Below are positions 1 through 12,200 of a stretch of 64,000 nt of DNA, piece after piece. Both the position numbers and the translations under genes were made by a program. The notes below the pieces were generated by a model, which saw only the letters and a program-made list of their open reading frames with translations, was not told the DNA's origin and did no database searches. Origin of the DNA: Parus major (lineage: Eukaryota; Chordata; Aves; Passeriformes; Paridae); contig NC_031771.1 in the NCBI RefSeq assembly GCF_001522545.3, positions 1,728,283 through 1,792,282 of the forward strand. Reading direction: 5' to 3'. The number at the start of each line of letters is the position of its first letter. Position 1 is the stretch's first letter.

Positions 1-701
1 TCTGCTAAAGCAAATTTTTTGCTTGCAAAAAATTGGAATGGGTGTTCCAGTACCTGAATACAAAGGGTGTACTTCGAGCATGGTGGTCTTGACATGAGGA
101 AAGTTGAAGCCTATCCAAAGAGGTAGTCTGTAGAAACTCATTCCAGGAAATACTTACTTCACCTCCAAGGGCTTTTGTCCTCCTCTTTGTTTTTGTTAGT
201 TTTTGTATAGTTGTTCTGCACTGCAGGAAAATAGTTCCTCAGGGACTTGGACAGAACATGGGATTTGCCCATCTCTTTGTGTTCATCTTGGACTGCCTCC
301 TAATCTATGAAGTTTGAGCTTGGCTTGAGGAAGCTTTATGCCCTCTACGATTTAAGTCAGGCTGAGGGATTTGTGAATAACAAACATTGGGGTCTCAATG
401 CCTGGTCAAACATGGGAAATTCACCTTAGGTGTGTTCTGGGGAGATGCTCTGATTGAGAGATTGCTTTGCACCTCTTAACAATGATAAATGAACACTGCA
501 GTCCTGGATTGGTACAGAGGAATTCAGACAGGTGAAAAAACCACTCCCAGACACATTGACATCAATATCTATCTTCCAGAGTTTGTTTTGTGCATGCCAC
601 TTACCCATGTCTTGTGTTGTGGGGGTTTTTGTTTTGGTTAGTTGGGGGTTTGGGGTTTTTTTACGGGCCAGTGTTAAATAATGCACGTTCTCCTCTTTTA
701 G

Positions 702-2524
<1,823 letters not shown>

Positions 2525-5140
2525 AATCTCCACTGTGGGCAGACAGTCTTGGCAGTGGTACATTATCCATCGTGTTTGCATTCTTGTTAATTTTTTTTTT
2601 CAGCTTTGGAATGTGACACAGCCCTTCTGATCGTTTCTTTGATGTGAAAACATCCTTTAGTTTCCAATTTAAATTGAGGTGGACATTTTTTCCCCAGTTT
2701 CACAACAGGAGTCACACTCTTAATTTATAAATGTGTACTTGGAGAATTGAGGACTAAAAATAAAGAGAAAAGGAAAAGAAACAAAACAAAAGACCAGTTA
2801 ACAATCTGCAACAGAAGTTGAACTAAAGGACCTGCCCGGTAGAATTCAGATCCTTTCAGTCAAAAACCCTCTGCTGCACATTTTGTGTAAGTGTTACCGT
2901 TTCTGCCTACTACTGTTGGAAACACAGATAGTGCAATTTGTGCAATTGGAGAAGCTTGCCTTTTTTTTTTCTCCTTCTTAGAACACTCGGCTCCAAACAA
3001 ACTCGTGTTTACGCACTCATCAAAATGCACTAATGGGTCCTCTGAACTCATTTGTACTGACAGCTGCAGGAGGCATCGGAGGGAAAACCTTCATCCTCTT
3101 ACTCAGACAGAATAGCTTGGGGAACGATGCGGGCGTCTGCTCTGCTTGCTGTGACCAACCTCTGTACACACACAAACCTTAATAAGACTACACCTTTGTT
3201 CCAGAAGGAATGCAGTTAGCTGTAACCAGAACCCAGAGTTTCCGAGTCGTAGCCCTGAGTACGCAACAAGTTTGATAGCTCACGTCAGTTTTTTCTATCT
3301 GCCCCTCTTCAGTGCAGGGATGGCTGCTCAACACACTCCTCCTTCCCCTTCCCCCTTCGAGAAGCGTTGTACAGTGAAACTTGTCTTGACTGTATTTGAG
3401 TTCTCTGGTAATGTAATAAGCATGATGGTGCCTTCTATGAATACATCATTCCAGTCTTGCTGGTGATTTTGTACAGTATAGTGTATGAAGTACTGTGCTG
3501 CAAAGCCAAGCGGCTGCAAAGCATTTAAAGGAAATAATTGGAAAATTGTATTAAAAAATTGCAGTATCTTTCAATGAGTAAACGTTGCTAAAATGATCTT
3601 CCACCTTGCTCTTCAATTAACAAGTTCGCCTGGTTTTATTGCAGTGGGGGGGAAGGGAGGATGAAGGCATCCGAGTAGTCTCCAGGTTGTCTCTTTTCTT
3701 TAATCAGTGTCAGAGATAAAGAAAGTGGAGTTCTAATCTCTCTTGGACCCGAATTTCAGAAGTCAGTCCAGCACGGCGGGCGCTTCTGGCCAGCTCGTAA
3801 TGGGTAGAACTAACCATCCTTTGTGAAGGTGAGCTTACCAAACGGGGATACTGCAATTTTCAGAGAACTGAACAGCGGCTCTTAAGTTCTTGCGTTTTCC
3901 AGTTGCACTTTTTTAAAAACTTGTACTCATTTTGCACATAACTCTGAGCTGAAGTTGGCACTGAGGTGGCTCTGGGCGGACGGATAGAAAGGAGGCATCC
4001 TCTTGTGCAGTGTGAGCGGTGTGTTGTGTGTGGAGAGCTGTTTCTGGACCGTGTCCCAGAGCAGGTTCCCGCGCAGCGCGGGCGCTGGCTCCGGGCTGGA
4101 GAGCAGAGGGGGTGTTTGTGTGTGCGTCCCTGCAAAGCGTGACCGCCCGCGGCTGCTCCTGAACACGGAACACTTCAAATGAAAGAAGGGCAGCTTCAGG
4201 CAAAAGCAGGGAGGGCATCCTGGCAGTCTGTCTCTGGATTATGCAATCATTTGCTGGTTTCCAGTAACGTGGAAGATTTTGCACATCTTTTCTCATACGC
4301 TAGGCGAGGGGAAGTGGCATCTGTCTGTTCTCTCCCAAACTTGAGGTCTTCTGTGTTCCATGGTAAGTCTTGCACTATTTTCATACGCTTTTTTTTTCTG
4401 GGACACATTTCTACCAATTGGCATTTTCATATTTCAGGTTTTTTTTTGTTGAAGGTCTTGCAATTTCAGCTGTTACCTGGAAATCTGTAGTACTTGAAGT
4501 GCTCGCCACACAACTCCACTCGTTAGGTTTGAAGCCCTCGGACAAATTGCTTGTCATCGGTCAGCAGTTTGCCACCAGTGTGGTTTGTGTAGCCTGGAGG
4601 TTGTTTTTTTCCTTCTGTAGTGCTGTGGTGTTTCGCTGCCACCTAATTCGTTTGTATGGCAAATGGCACTGGAAATAATCGACAACAAGAACGGAGTAGT
4701 AAAAAGAGCTCCTGGGCCATTTTTGGATTGCTTCTTGTTTAAGTGACACGAACCCTTGGAACATCATCCAGAGAAGTTTACATGGTGATAGCTCACCTGC
4801 TGTACTGTGGACTCTTATGTGTTCTTGACCCTCTTAATAGTACATGTACCTCTTAGAGCAAAGGAAGGGATTCACTGACCATTACTGTTAGTCGCTGATT
4901 TGTGAATGGTGGGAGTATTTTGTCATTACAGTTCTACTTCAACAAACTTGGCTGACCATCTTGACTTTAGTAGGTATTCGAGACAGTGGATTACCATCTT
5001 TATTGCTGTAACTTGTCAAGCATTATATGCTAGTAGATTCTAGTTTAATTGTTGCAGGTGGAAAGTATTTTTACTTTTAAGTTTCCATTCTGAATGTGTT
5101 TTGACTAAACATACCAATAAACTACTGATGTCTGCAGCAT
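2525..5140 (+). other. G3BP2: G3BP2 3' untranslated region (extent inferred), several poly(A) signals
   Basis: This is non-coding sequence after the stop. Possible poly(A) signals on the + strand are AATAAA at 2759-2764, ATTAAA at 3550-3555 (followed by a GT-rich stretch near 3625-3650) and AATAAA at 5116-5121. The last would give a 3'UTR of about 2.6 kb. Which sites are used cannot be decided from sequence. No other gene is seen here. Confidence 0.6.
5116..5121 (+). terminator. G3BP2: Candidate distal poly(A) signal of G3BP2
   Basis: This is a canonical AATAAA in an AT-rich stretch, after which base composition changes to GC-richer sequence. Assignment to G3BP2 rests on strand and position only. 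Confidence 0.45.
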
Positions 5141-7299
5141 TTATCCATGTCCCTAATTCTCTTGCATGCAGGTGGCTGTAGAGCCCTGGCAGCCCTCGCT
5201 CACAGAAAAGATTGTAAGAACATCGTTGCTGACCTGGCCGGTGACAGCAGCAAGCTGCAGCAGCACAGCATCAGGTGTTTGACTTTGGTGGCTTCTCTCA
5301 CCTTGGGGTGTGTGTGGCCCGGGGAGGAGCTGAGCTCCTCTCAGACGTGTCCAGCTGGGATTCCTCTGCAGCCTGCCAGGCTGCAGCATCCGGCTTAAGT
5401 GGTTACGGCAGTGGTGCTGGGAGGAGCGGCAGCTGAGCTGTCTGTAGAAAAAACAGACCAGAGTCGCTTGCTCTCCTCTTTACTGTCACTGAGTCTTGAT
5501 GGTGCACAAGTGATTGCCCCCCAGTTCCTGTATTTTTACTTCTTGTGTTTGTTGGCAGTTAGCCAGAAGGATCGTGAAAGGGTTATTCTTGCACTGCTCA
5601 TAGAAAAGGTGTGGCTAAATCATGGAATCTCGGAAGCTCCTGTTGGCTGTGTCTTGTTGAGGGCATGTCTTGGCTGTAATGTTTCCTGATAAAAGGCAGT
5701 TAGGAAGTGACTGAAAAGTAATACAGTTCTGTGAGTTGGAGTACTGGAATGAAAAAACTGGATCCTGTACAAGTCCCAAAGCCAGAGTCGCCTCTCAGAG
5801 GAGCACCTTCCACAGCTACAAGATCTGCTGATCTCCAAAGGTCTCCAGAGAAACACGATCCCCTCTGCCGCCGTTGGGGGCCTGCAGCCTTCAGACCTTG
5901 GTGCCTCAGGTTGTGAGGTAAATTGTGCTGGTTCATGTTATCTGGGGCTGAGGGGCAGGGCAGGAGATAATGCTGCCTGAAATGCCACAGCCAGGTCAGC
6001 CAGGACCTGGCTTTACTTGTGCCATGAATTGTTCAAGAGGAGGAAATGCCAGGACAGCTGAGGGTTGTGAGGAAGCAGCGGCCTGCTTGGTGCTGCAGAG
6101 GCCTCGTTCCTTCCCCTGGCAGTGCCCACACTCCGATGCCTTTCCAGAGTCTGGTGCCTTTGTAGTACAGCGATTGCTGGGGGTCTGCATGTCATGTGGA
6201 TAAATACAGCTTGGAAGGATGATTTATTGGACATGGTAGAAGAAGATAGCAGGCTGTTTGATAACCCTTGGGAAAACCATTGGTTAAAGCTTGCCTGCTT
6301 GCAGCTTAGGAAGTAATTTTCCCTTTGGTTTGTGCTCTGCCTCGTATTTCTGGGCCTGAGCTGAAAGGAGACACCTTGGTAGTGGTGCTGCAGCTCTTGC
6401 TGTTCCCTCAGAAGGGTGGGAGCAGTGTCTGTGTGCAGGAATGAAAGCTGAGAGCAGCTTCTGCAGCTGCTGACAGGATGTTTCCCTTGGCTGCCTTGTT
6501 GCAGTGCAGGCCTCATTGCATGCCTGTCCCTAACGCTGCAGTCAGTATTCAGTAGCTAAAGCACGAGTGCACCAAGGATCTGCAAGTTCCCTGCGCACAG
6601 AAACCCACTGGGCTCTGGAGCCCTTGCAGCCAACGAATGCCAAAGTGCAGCTACCTGAGTGCTGCTCTGGGAAACGTCACCACATTTGTCCAGAGGGACC
6701 AAGGACACAAATCCGGCTGTTGTGTCACCTCCTGGGCACTGCCCTGCCACAAGCCGGTAAGGAGCGGCTGTGCTGTGCCCGGAGCTCGCATGAGGGCTTG
6801 TGGGTCTGGGATAGGGCGGCTCATTGTTGGCATGGCCAGGACCGCGTCCCATCGCTGGCTCAGCTGCCCCCAGCAAGGAGAGGAAACACCACCTGTCTGG
6901 GCAGGCTCACAGCACGGCGCCTGCTCTGCCACAGCCTCTCGTGGAGCATCGCAGGGGCGGTGAGAGCTGCTGCCGTTTCCCCGAGAAGGAGCACTTGGAT
7001 TTTCCCTGCCATGTCGGCCTCTGCTGATGTGCTCCTGCAGTCTGCACGCAGGCATTGCTGTGCTGGGGGCACAGGAGGGGCACTCTGTGGCTGCAGCAGG
7101 CCTGTGTCTCCATCGAACTGCTTACGGGAATGAATAAAGAAAAAAGACTCCGGATGTAAAGGAGTGTCAACCACGGTTCGTGTTCCTCCGTAATAAAACA
7201 ACCTGCAAAAATGAGCCTCTTCATCCCAGGGGGCTGCAGTGTGAGACCCATGTGTTGCTGCTGGACAGCCTCGTCTGCAATGGGACCCGGCTCTCCCTC
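5141..7299. other. Intergenic stretch, no gene recognised
   Basis: GC content rises from left to right. I find no recognisable protein family in any frame. Two AATAAA strings on the + strand at 7133-7138 and 7192-7197 lie just left of the CpG island; nothing coding leads into them. No CR1 fragment was recognised here. Confidence 0.5.
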
Positions 7300-7692
7300 T
7301 CCCAACCGGGCCTCTCTGCCAGCGGCGGCCGCTCGGGAACGGGGAGAGCTGGGATCGCTTCTCCCCGGGAATGCTCAGGGACCCAACCCGGCCGCCGCCG
7401 CTGGGGGCTGCCGCAGGTGCGGTTCTGGGAGCGGGCAGGGCCCGGCAGGGACGCGGGGCTGTCCAGGGCCGAGAGGGGCTGTTCGGCTCTGCCGGGGCGA
7501 GCCGCGGGCACGGGAGCCGAGCGTGCGGCATCTGGGCAGCGGGATCGGGCCCGGTCGCGTCCGGCGTTCGAACGCCGCGCTGAGGGCCCCGGGACAGCGG
7601 CTGCGGGGGACAGAGCTCGCTGTGGGGCTGCTGCGGAGCGCTTGGGCCCGGCCCGCCTCGGCTTCAGCGGGATGCGCCGTGCGGGCGCTCCC

Positions 7693-7980
7693 GAGTTCAG
7701 CCGAACAGAGCCGAGCGCAGCCGAACCTATGAGCGGTTCCGAGTTCAGCCGAGCCGAGCCGAGCGCAGCCGAACCTAGGAGCGGTTCCGAGTTCAGCCGA
7801 ACAGAGCCGAGCGCAGCCGAACCTAGGAGCGGTTCCGAGTTCGGTCGAACAGAGCCGAGCGCAGCCGAACCTAGGAGCGGTTCCGAGTTCGGCCGAACGA
7901 GCCGAACTGGACCGAAACAGGTGGGCGGTTCCGAGGTTAGCCGAACGGATCCGAGTCCAGCCGAAGCCAGCCGAGCTCGG
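7693..7980. repeat. 48-bp minisatellite, five clear copies and a decayed sixth
   Basis: Units begin at 7693, 7741, 7789, 7837 and 7885, each 48 bp, starting GAGTTCAGCC or GAGTTCGGCC and ending GAGCGGTTCC or GGGCGGTTCC. Copies 1-4 differ at only a few positions. Copy 5 keeps its ends but diverges in the middle. From 7933 a weaker copy begins GAGGTTAGCC. Inside each unit the shorter motif AGCCGA recurs. Confidence 0.9.
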
Positions 7981-8285
7981 TCGGAGCCAGCGAGCGGGCC
8001 GGTGCGGGAAGGCTGCGGCCGGCTCCCGTTCAACACCGGGCCGTCCTCACGGGGGACCCTCGCTGTTGTGTTCAGAGCGCCGGGAGCGCGGCCCCCGCCT
8101 CGCCCGGGACAGCACCGGGCTCGGGTTCTCGTACGGGGCCCGGACGGCGAAGCCGGGACGCTCGCACGGGAGCTCGGGGGCACCGGGGCGGGGTCACAAA
8201 AGCAGCGGCGGGAGAAGCGGAGCTTTCGTCGGAGCTCCGAGCTCTGCGCCGAGGGAGCAGCGGCGGCGGCGACACGGGACAGGTG

Positions 8286-8375
8286 AGGGGTGGCGGGACC
8301 GGGGGCCTGGCCGGAGCCGGGGACCGGGAACTTTGGGAGGGACCGGGAGCTTTGGGGGGGACCGGGGTTGGGGGA
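8286..8375 (+). other. G-run cluster, potential G-quadruplex region
   Basis: More than four runs of three or more G occur on the + strand directly after the donor at 8282/8283. They include two near copies of a GGGACCGGGAGCTTTGGG-like unit around 8323-8360. G-rich non-template sequence just after a first-exon donor is typical of CpG-island promoters. This is a structural prediction only. Confidence 0.5.
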
Positions 8376-8420
8376 GTCCGCGACCCGAGCCTCCCCGGGC
8401 CGCGAGATGAAATATGTCCT

Positions 8421-8945
8421 AGCAAATGACGCGGTTTTGTTGCCATAGGACAGGAAATGTCTGTCCAGGGAGTTTCTTGCAGTGAAGGGCGTGATTTAGG
8501 TGGTGAGCTTTTCAGGAAAAAAATTTAAAAGGATTTTTAAAAAACTAATTGAGACGTGAAAAGTGCCTTTAATCAGGGTTGTTTGCAACTCTTTGCAAGA
8601 GGCTTGGTTTGTGGCTGGTGTAAAATGTATCTTTTTTTTTGGAAGAGAGCTTCTGGCTAATCATCTTCAGATCGAGCAGTAACTTTGAAACTTCTCTTAA
8701 TGCGTAATTATAATGGCTGAAGTAAAGCCTAAAATGCACACGCAATTGAACCAGGGTATTAAAGTCTCGCTAAATGTCTTACCACCATTCATATTCTTTC
8801 ATAAAAACTTTCCAAGAGCAATAAAGAGAAAAAAACCCCGCTGAAATACAGACTCTCTGCCAATATATTCTACTGTGAACAGCCTTTCGGTGTAGGCGGC
8901 GCTGCAGAGCTCTCCCTTACGGTGGCGGTCACCAGCACACAGGGA
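8421..8945. other. AT-rich gap between CpG island and ALB 3' end
   Basis: I see nothing coding here. It is the sequence downstream of the ALB poly(A) site on the - strand. Confidence 0.5.
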
Positions 8946-8949
8946 CAGG

Positions 8950-9132
8950 TGTAATTTTATAAAGCCTTTATTTATTGTTCTTTTTTTTTCTTAAGTGATG
9001 GAATTGAAAAGAACGTAGTTTGACAAAACACAGAAGATTCACAAAGTATTCATTCAGTACCAAAGGAAAAAGGGTAAGAGGTGCGAGAAGTGAGACAGAA
9101 AGTTTTTTCGTCGTGTTTCTCCCACTGGCAGC
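8950..9132 (-). other. ALB: ALB exon 15, non-coding 3'UTR exon
   Basis: It starts after a long polypyrimidine tract ending tctccaatctag (AG 9134-9133), 105 nt beyond exon 14. It holds no coding sequence and contains the AATAAATAAA signal. The right edge is clear; the left edge (cleavage site) is approximate. Confidence 0.75.
8967..8976 (-). terminator. ALB: ALB poly(A) signal (AATAAATAAA)
   Basis: Two overlapping AATAAA hexamers read on the - strand lie about 160 nt into the predicted non-coding last exon. Cleavage is expected about 10-30 nt further left, near 8945-8960. Confidence 0.85.
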
Positions 9133-9237
9133 CTAGATTGGAGAGACAAAAAAAAAAATAAGCGGATGGAAGGGTGGGCAGGAAGGGGCAGACAGACTGA
9201 CAGACAAAGGTATTTGTGCATTTCTGCTGTTACCTAC

Positions 9238-9294
9238 CTTAGGTTAAGCACCAATTCCTAGTGTGGCTCTGCTCTGGATTATTAGCTTAGCACC
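9238..9294 (-). CDS. ALB: ALB exon 14: C-terminus and stop
   Basis: The acceptor is ccttttcctag. It encodes [16 protein letters not shown], then TAA at 9246-9244. Six more nucleotides precede the donor CTAAG|GTAGGT (9238/9237). As in mammals, the stop lies in the second-last exon, within 55 nt of the final junction, so it should not trigger nonsense-mediated decay. Confidence 0.95.
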
Positions 9295-12200
9295 CTAGGA
9301 AAAGGAACACGAACAGTTGTGAGAGGGAAACCAAGGAGAAAAGTAGTTTGTGCTTGAGAAGGGTTTGTTAGAAACCTGAACTTGTGCCTGAATGATGGCT
9401 CAGAGGGTTCATGGTACCTCCTGACCCTGGAACCCAAGTGCCCCTGCATGTCGTGTATCTTCCCATTTTGCCAAAGCAGAAAGGAAACTTTTGGGACTGA
9501 TTAGAAACGAAATAATTATTTCCTAAGTCTTCCCAATATATTTAACCATGCAACACTTTGGATGTAAATAAAAAAGAATTCAACTAATCAGCAGTTTGAG
9601 ATATCAGTAATAGTTGTGTGCTCTACATTAGATTGATGCTGCTACTGCAAACTGTCATTTGTGCTTCCTGGCAATGCAATATGGCTCTGGATAAACTTCT
9701 CCTGTGGCATGATAGCTGAACTCCCAGTACAGCTGGATTTGCTAGGCACTTCTGAGAGCTGATCCAGATGCACTTTTTACTGGTTATCTCTGAATTTTGT
9801 AAGGATCTGTAGCACAAAAGCAAGTTCATGTGTGCTAGAGATGAAGTTAAATTCCACACGTGGATATTTTTTGACTGTGGCTTGCAGATACTTGGCTCTT
9901 TTGACAAGGCCCAAGAGAACTTTGTCTAATCTGGGACTGAGATGTGCTTTGAGCAGGTGGTTTGCCTAAATTACCCCCTACAACCTTTCCATGTGAAATT
10001 GTTCAGTGACTATAATGTGTGCAGCCAAGACAGACAAAGCTCTGGCCATTTCCTGCAAGGGCACATGGACAAGTGACCACAGCAGTTTGCAGAACAACCT
10101 TCTAGTGCAGTTTCCAAGTTCCTGTATATATGGTTTAGGTTTTTTTGTTTGTGAGGTTTTTTGTTGGGTTGTTTTGGGGTTTTTCTGTGTGTGTGTGGTT
10201 TTTTGTTTTGCGTGTTTTTAAAAAAAGGAGACAGTACCTCTTCCCCAAGGCATGAGTCAATATCTGACTGCTTGCAGCACTTTTCCATCATGGCAGAGAA
10301 ACCCCCACCGATGGTCTTGATTTGTTCCTCTGTCATCTGGGGCTTGCGCTTGACGAGGTTGATGAGCAATCTGAGAACAGAGCCACAAGACAGGATTAAT
10401 CTCACCTGCTGTAGTCGGTCCCCCCAGGCACAGCCCATTTAGGAGAGGTTTTTGTCATGCCCAGATGAGCCTGGGCCTGTCTGTGACTCCACACTCCCAG
10501 TCTAGCAGAACCATCGGTTTGTTTTGTATTAACTCAGTGACAGGGGGGGAAAAACTTAGGGAAATGATCTGTGTGTTGTCTTAGTTAAGTACCTCTCAAG
10601 ATCTGCACTGGCAGTGGGCCTACATGAAAAAAGGTCAGTTAGGAGGGAGATTTTAAGTGAGGAAAAAATTCAGTTTTGCTTCTTGCAAACTCTGTGATGG
10701 TGTATGCTGACCAGGTCAGTGCAAACACATAGCTCCATCTGGTTTTCTCTGGCACTAGTGCAGCCCCAGTCAGGTGACAAAACAGGGTGTAGCTTCCTTC
10801 TGCACCCCCCAAAGTGCTACCCTTCAAAAGTTTCCCCACAAGGTGTTTCTTGGCGCTTACTTCAGCTGCCCTGCTTCACGCTCAGCTGGAGGAGTAGTGC
10901 ACATTTTTTCATCAAAATGGAACATCATGGGGTCAAATGGGGGAGGCACATATTTGGTGTCGACGCCCATGGCAGTGAAACATGGTCTCCTGTAAGAGTA
11001 GAGTTCATTGCAGCACTGTGAAACCTGCTCGTTGATAGGGGTGCTCTCCTGTCTCTTGCACATGTCTTCAATGACGATGCTCAGCTGAAAAGAGAAGGGC
11101 AAAGGTCAGTTCCATCTTCCCAAACACGCAGCTGTAGGTGATGTTTGTATCACAATAGCATAGCTGGAAGTGGAAGCTGCTGAATGGAACACCTGCTGGG
11201 AAATGGCATGTGTTTAAATTTTAAAATATATTTAAGTGTTCGTGGAGTAAGGCATTTCTTCATCTGCAAACAGTCTGGGCTGGGCTACAATCAGTAGGTT
11301 TGAGGGTGTTAGGACCCTCTTTAGCTTTTCCAAATACAACCTTCCACAGTCTCAGTTCTGGAGCTCTGGGCTACGTGCTCCAGTGGAAAGTGTCCCTGCT
11401 CATGGCAGGGTGTTGGAACTGGATATCTTTAATGTTCCTTCCAGCCCGAGCCATTCTACAGTTCTGTGATTCCTGATTCAATGAATTTACTTTTGCTTTC
11501 TGAGGGAAAGCAAAGTGTAACTAAAATTCTCACAAGCTACCATCAGACAGCCATTTAGGCTCTCCCATCCATTAAAAAATGAACAGACTTGGAATTCTGT
11601 TAGGCAGATGATTAGTGTGGTGTTCATGGAGAGCCACTGTGTTTGCTATCTCGCCAGAATTCAGTGTTTTTGCCAAGAGGAAAAACCTCCAGGAGAGGAA
11701 GGGAAGAGAATAAATGAGTGTACTCACATAGTGCTCAGAACAAGACATGCGTTTCTGCTCAGGGAGGTTGCAGCACTTGTTGCCAACAGCTGTCATTTTC
11801 TTCCCGATTTCCAGCAAGGTGTCAGTTGATACCTGAGGCATTTTCTTAGTGTAGCGGACCAGAATTCTGACAAAGTCAAATCAAAACAACAACTGTTAAT
11901 AGAGCTTTCTTCAAACATGAGCACATCCAGCCCACTGAAGGTGAAACAGAAGTGACAACCAAATCAGCCTCCCCAAAGCAGCCAGTGTAACTCATTGCAC
12001 TGGGGAATATCAGTATCAGCAATCGCTCACCCTTTAAGGAACTCTGCCTCGCCATGGGTATTGAACAGCTCACAGTTTGTCTTCACAACTTCCTCAGTTT
12101 CCTTCAGATGCTTGTTGGCTTCCTCTTGCTGCAAACAAGTACAAATTTATCAGTAGTGTTAGAGCAGGTAACAGTCACAAAAGTGTTAACTTCTGACCTC

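Larger units (their letters stand above)
7300..8420. promoter_or_regulatory. Orphan CpG island between the 3' ends of G3BP2 and ALB
   Basis: The stretch is very GC-rich with dense CpG, ending sharply near 8405 where AT-rich sequence starts. On the + strand its right part looks like a non-coding first exon, with a strong donor GGACAG|GTGAGG at 8282/8283. Both flanking genes end near it and neither starts here. It could be the promoter of an unannotated (possibly non-coding) + strand transcript running antisense to ALB, or a relic. Long open frames on both strands here reflect lack of AT stops plus a repeat whose period is a multiple of three. Confidence 0.6.

Noticed and set aside
5160..5275. 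Exon-like stretch reading RALAALAHRKDCKNIVADL between G3BP2 and the CpG island
   Set aside because: An acceptor-like TGCAG precedes it, but no convincing donor in frame, no family match and no partner exon. Left as unexplained intergenic sequence.
7180..8286. Long + strand open frame (368 codons) and its 320-codon - strand counterpart (7221-8183)
   Set aside because: Composition is CpG-island sequence plus a 48-bp repeat; no family similarity. GC-rich DNA lacks stop codons on both strands, so openness alone is not evidence of a gene.
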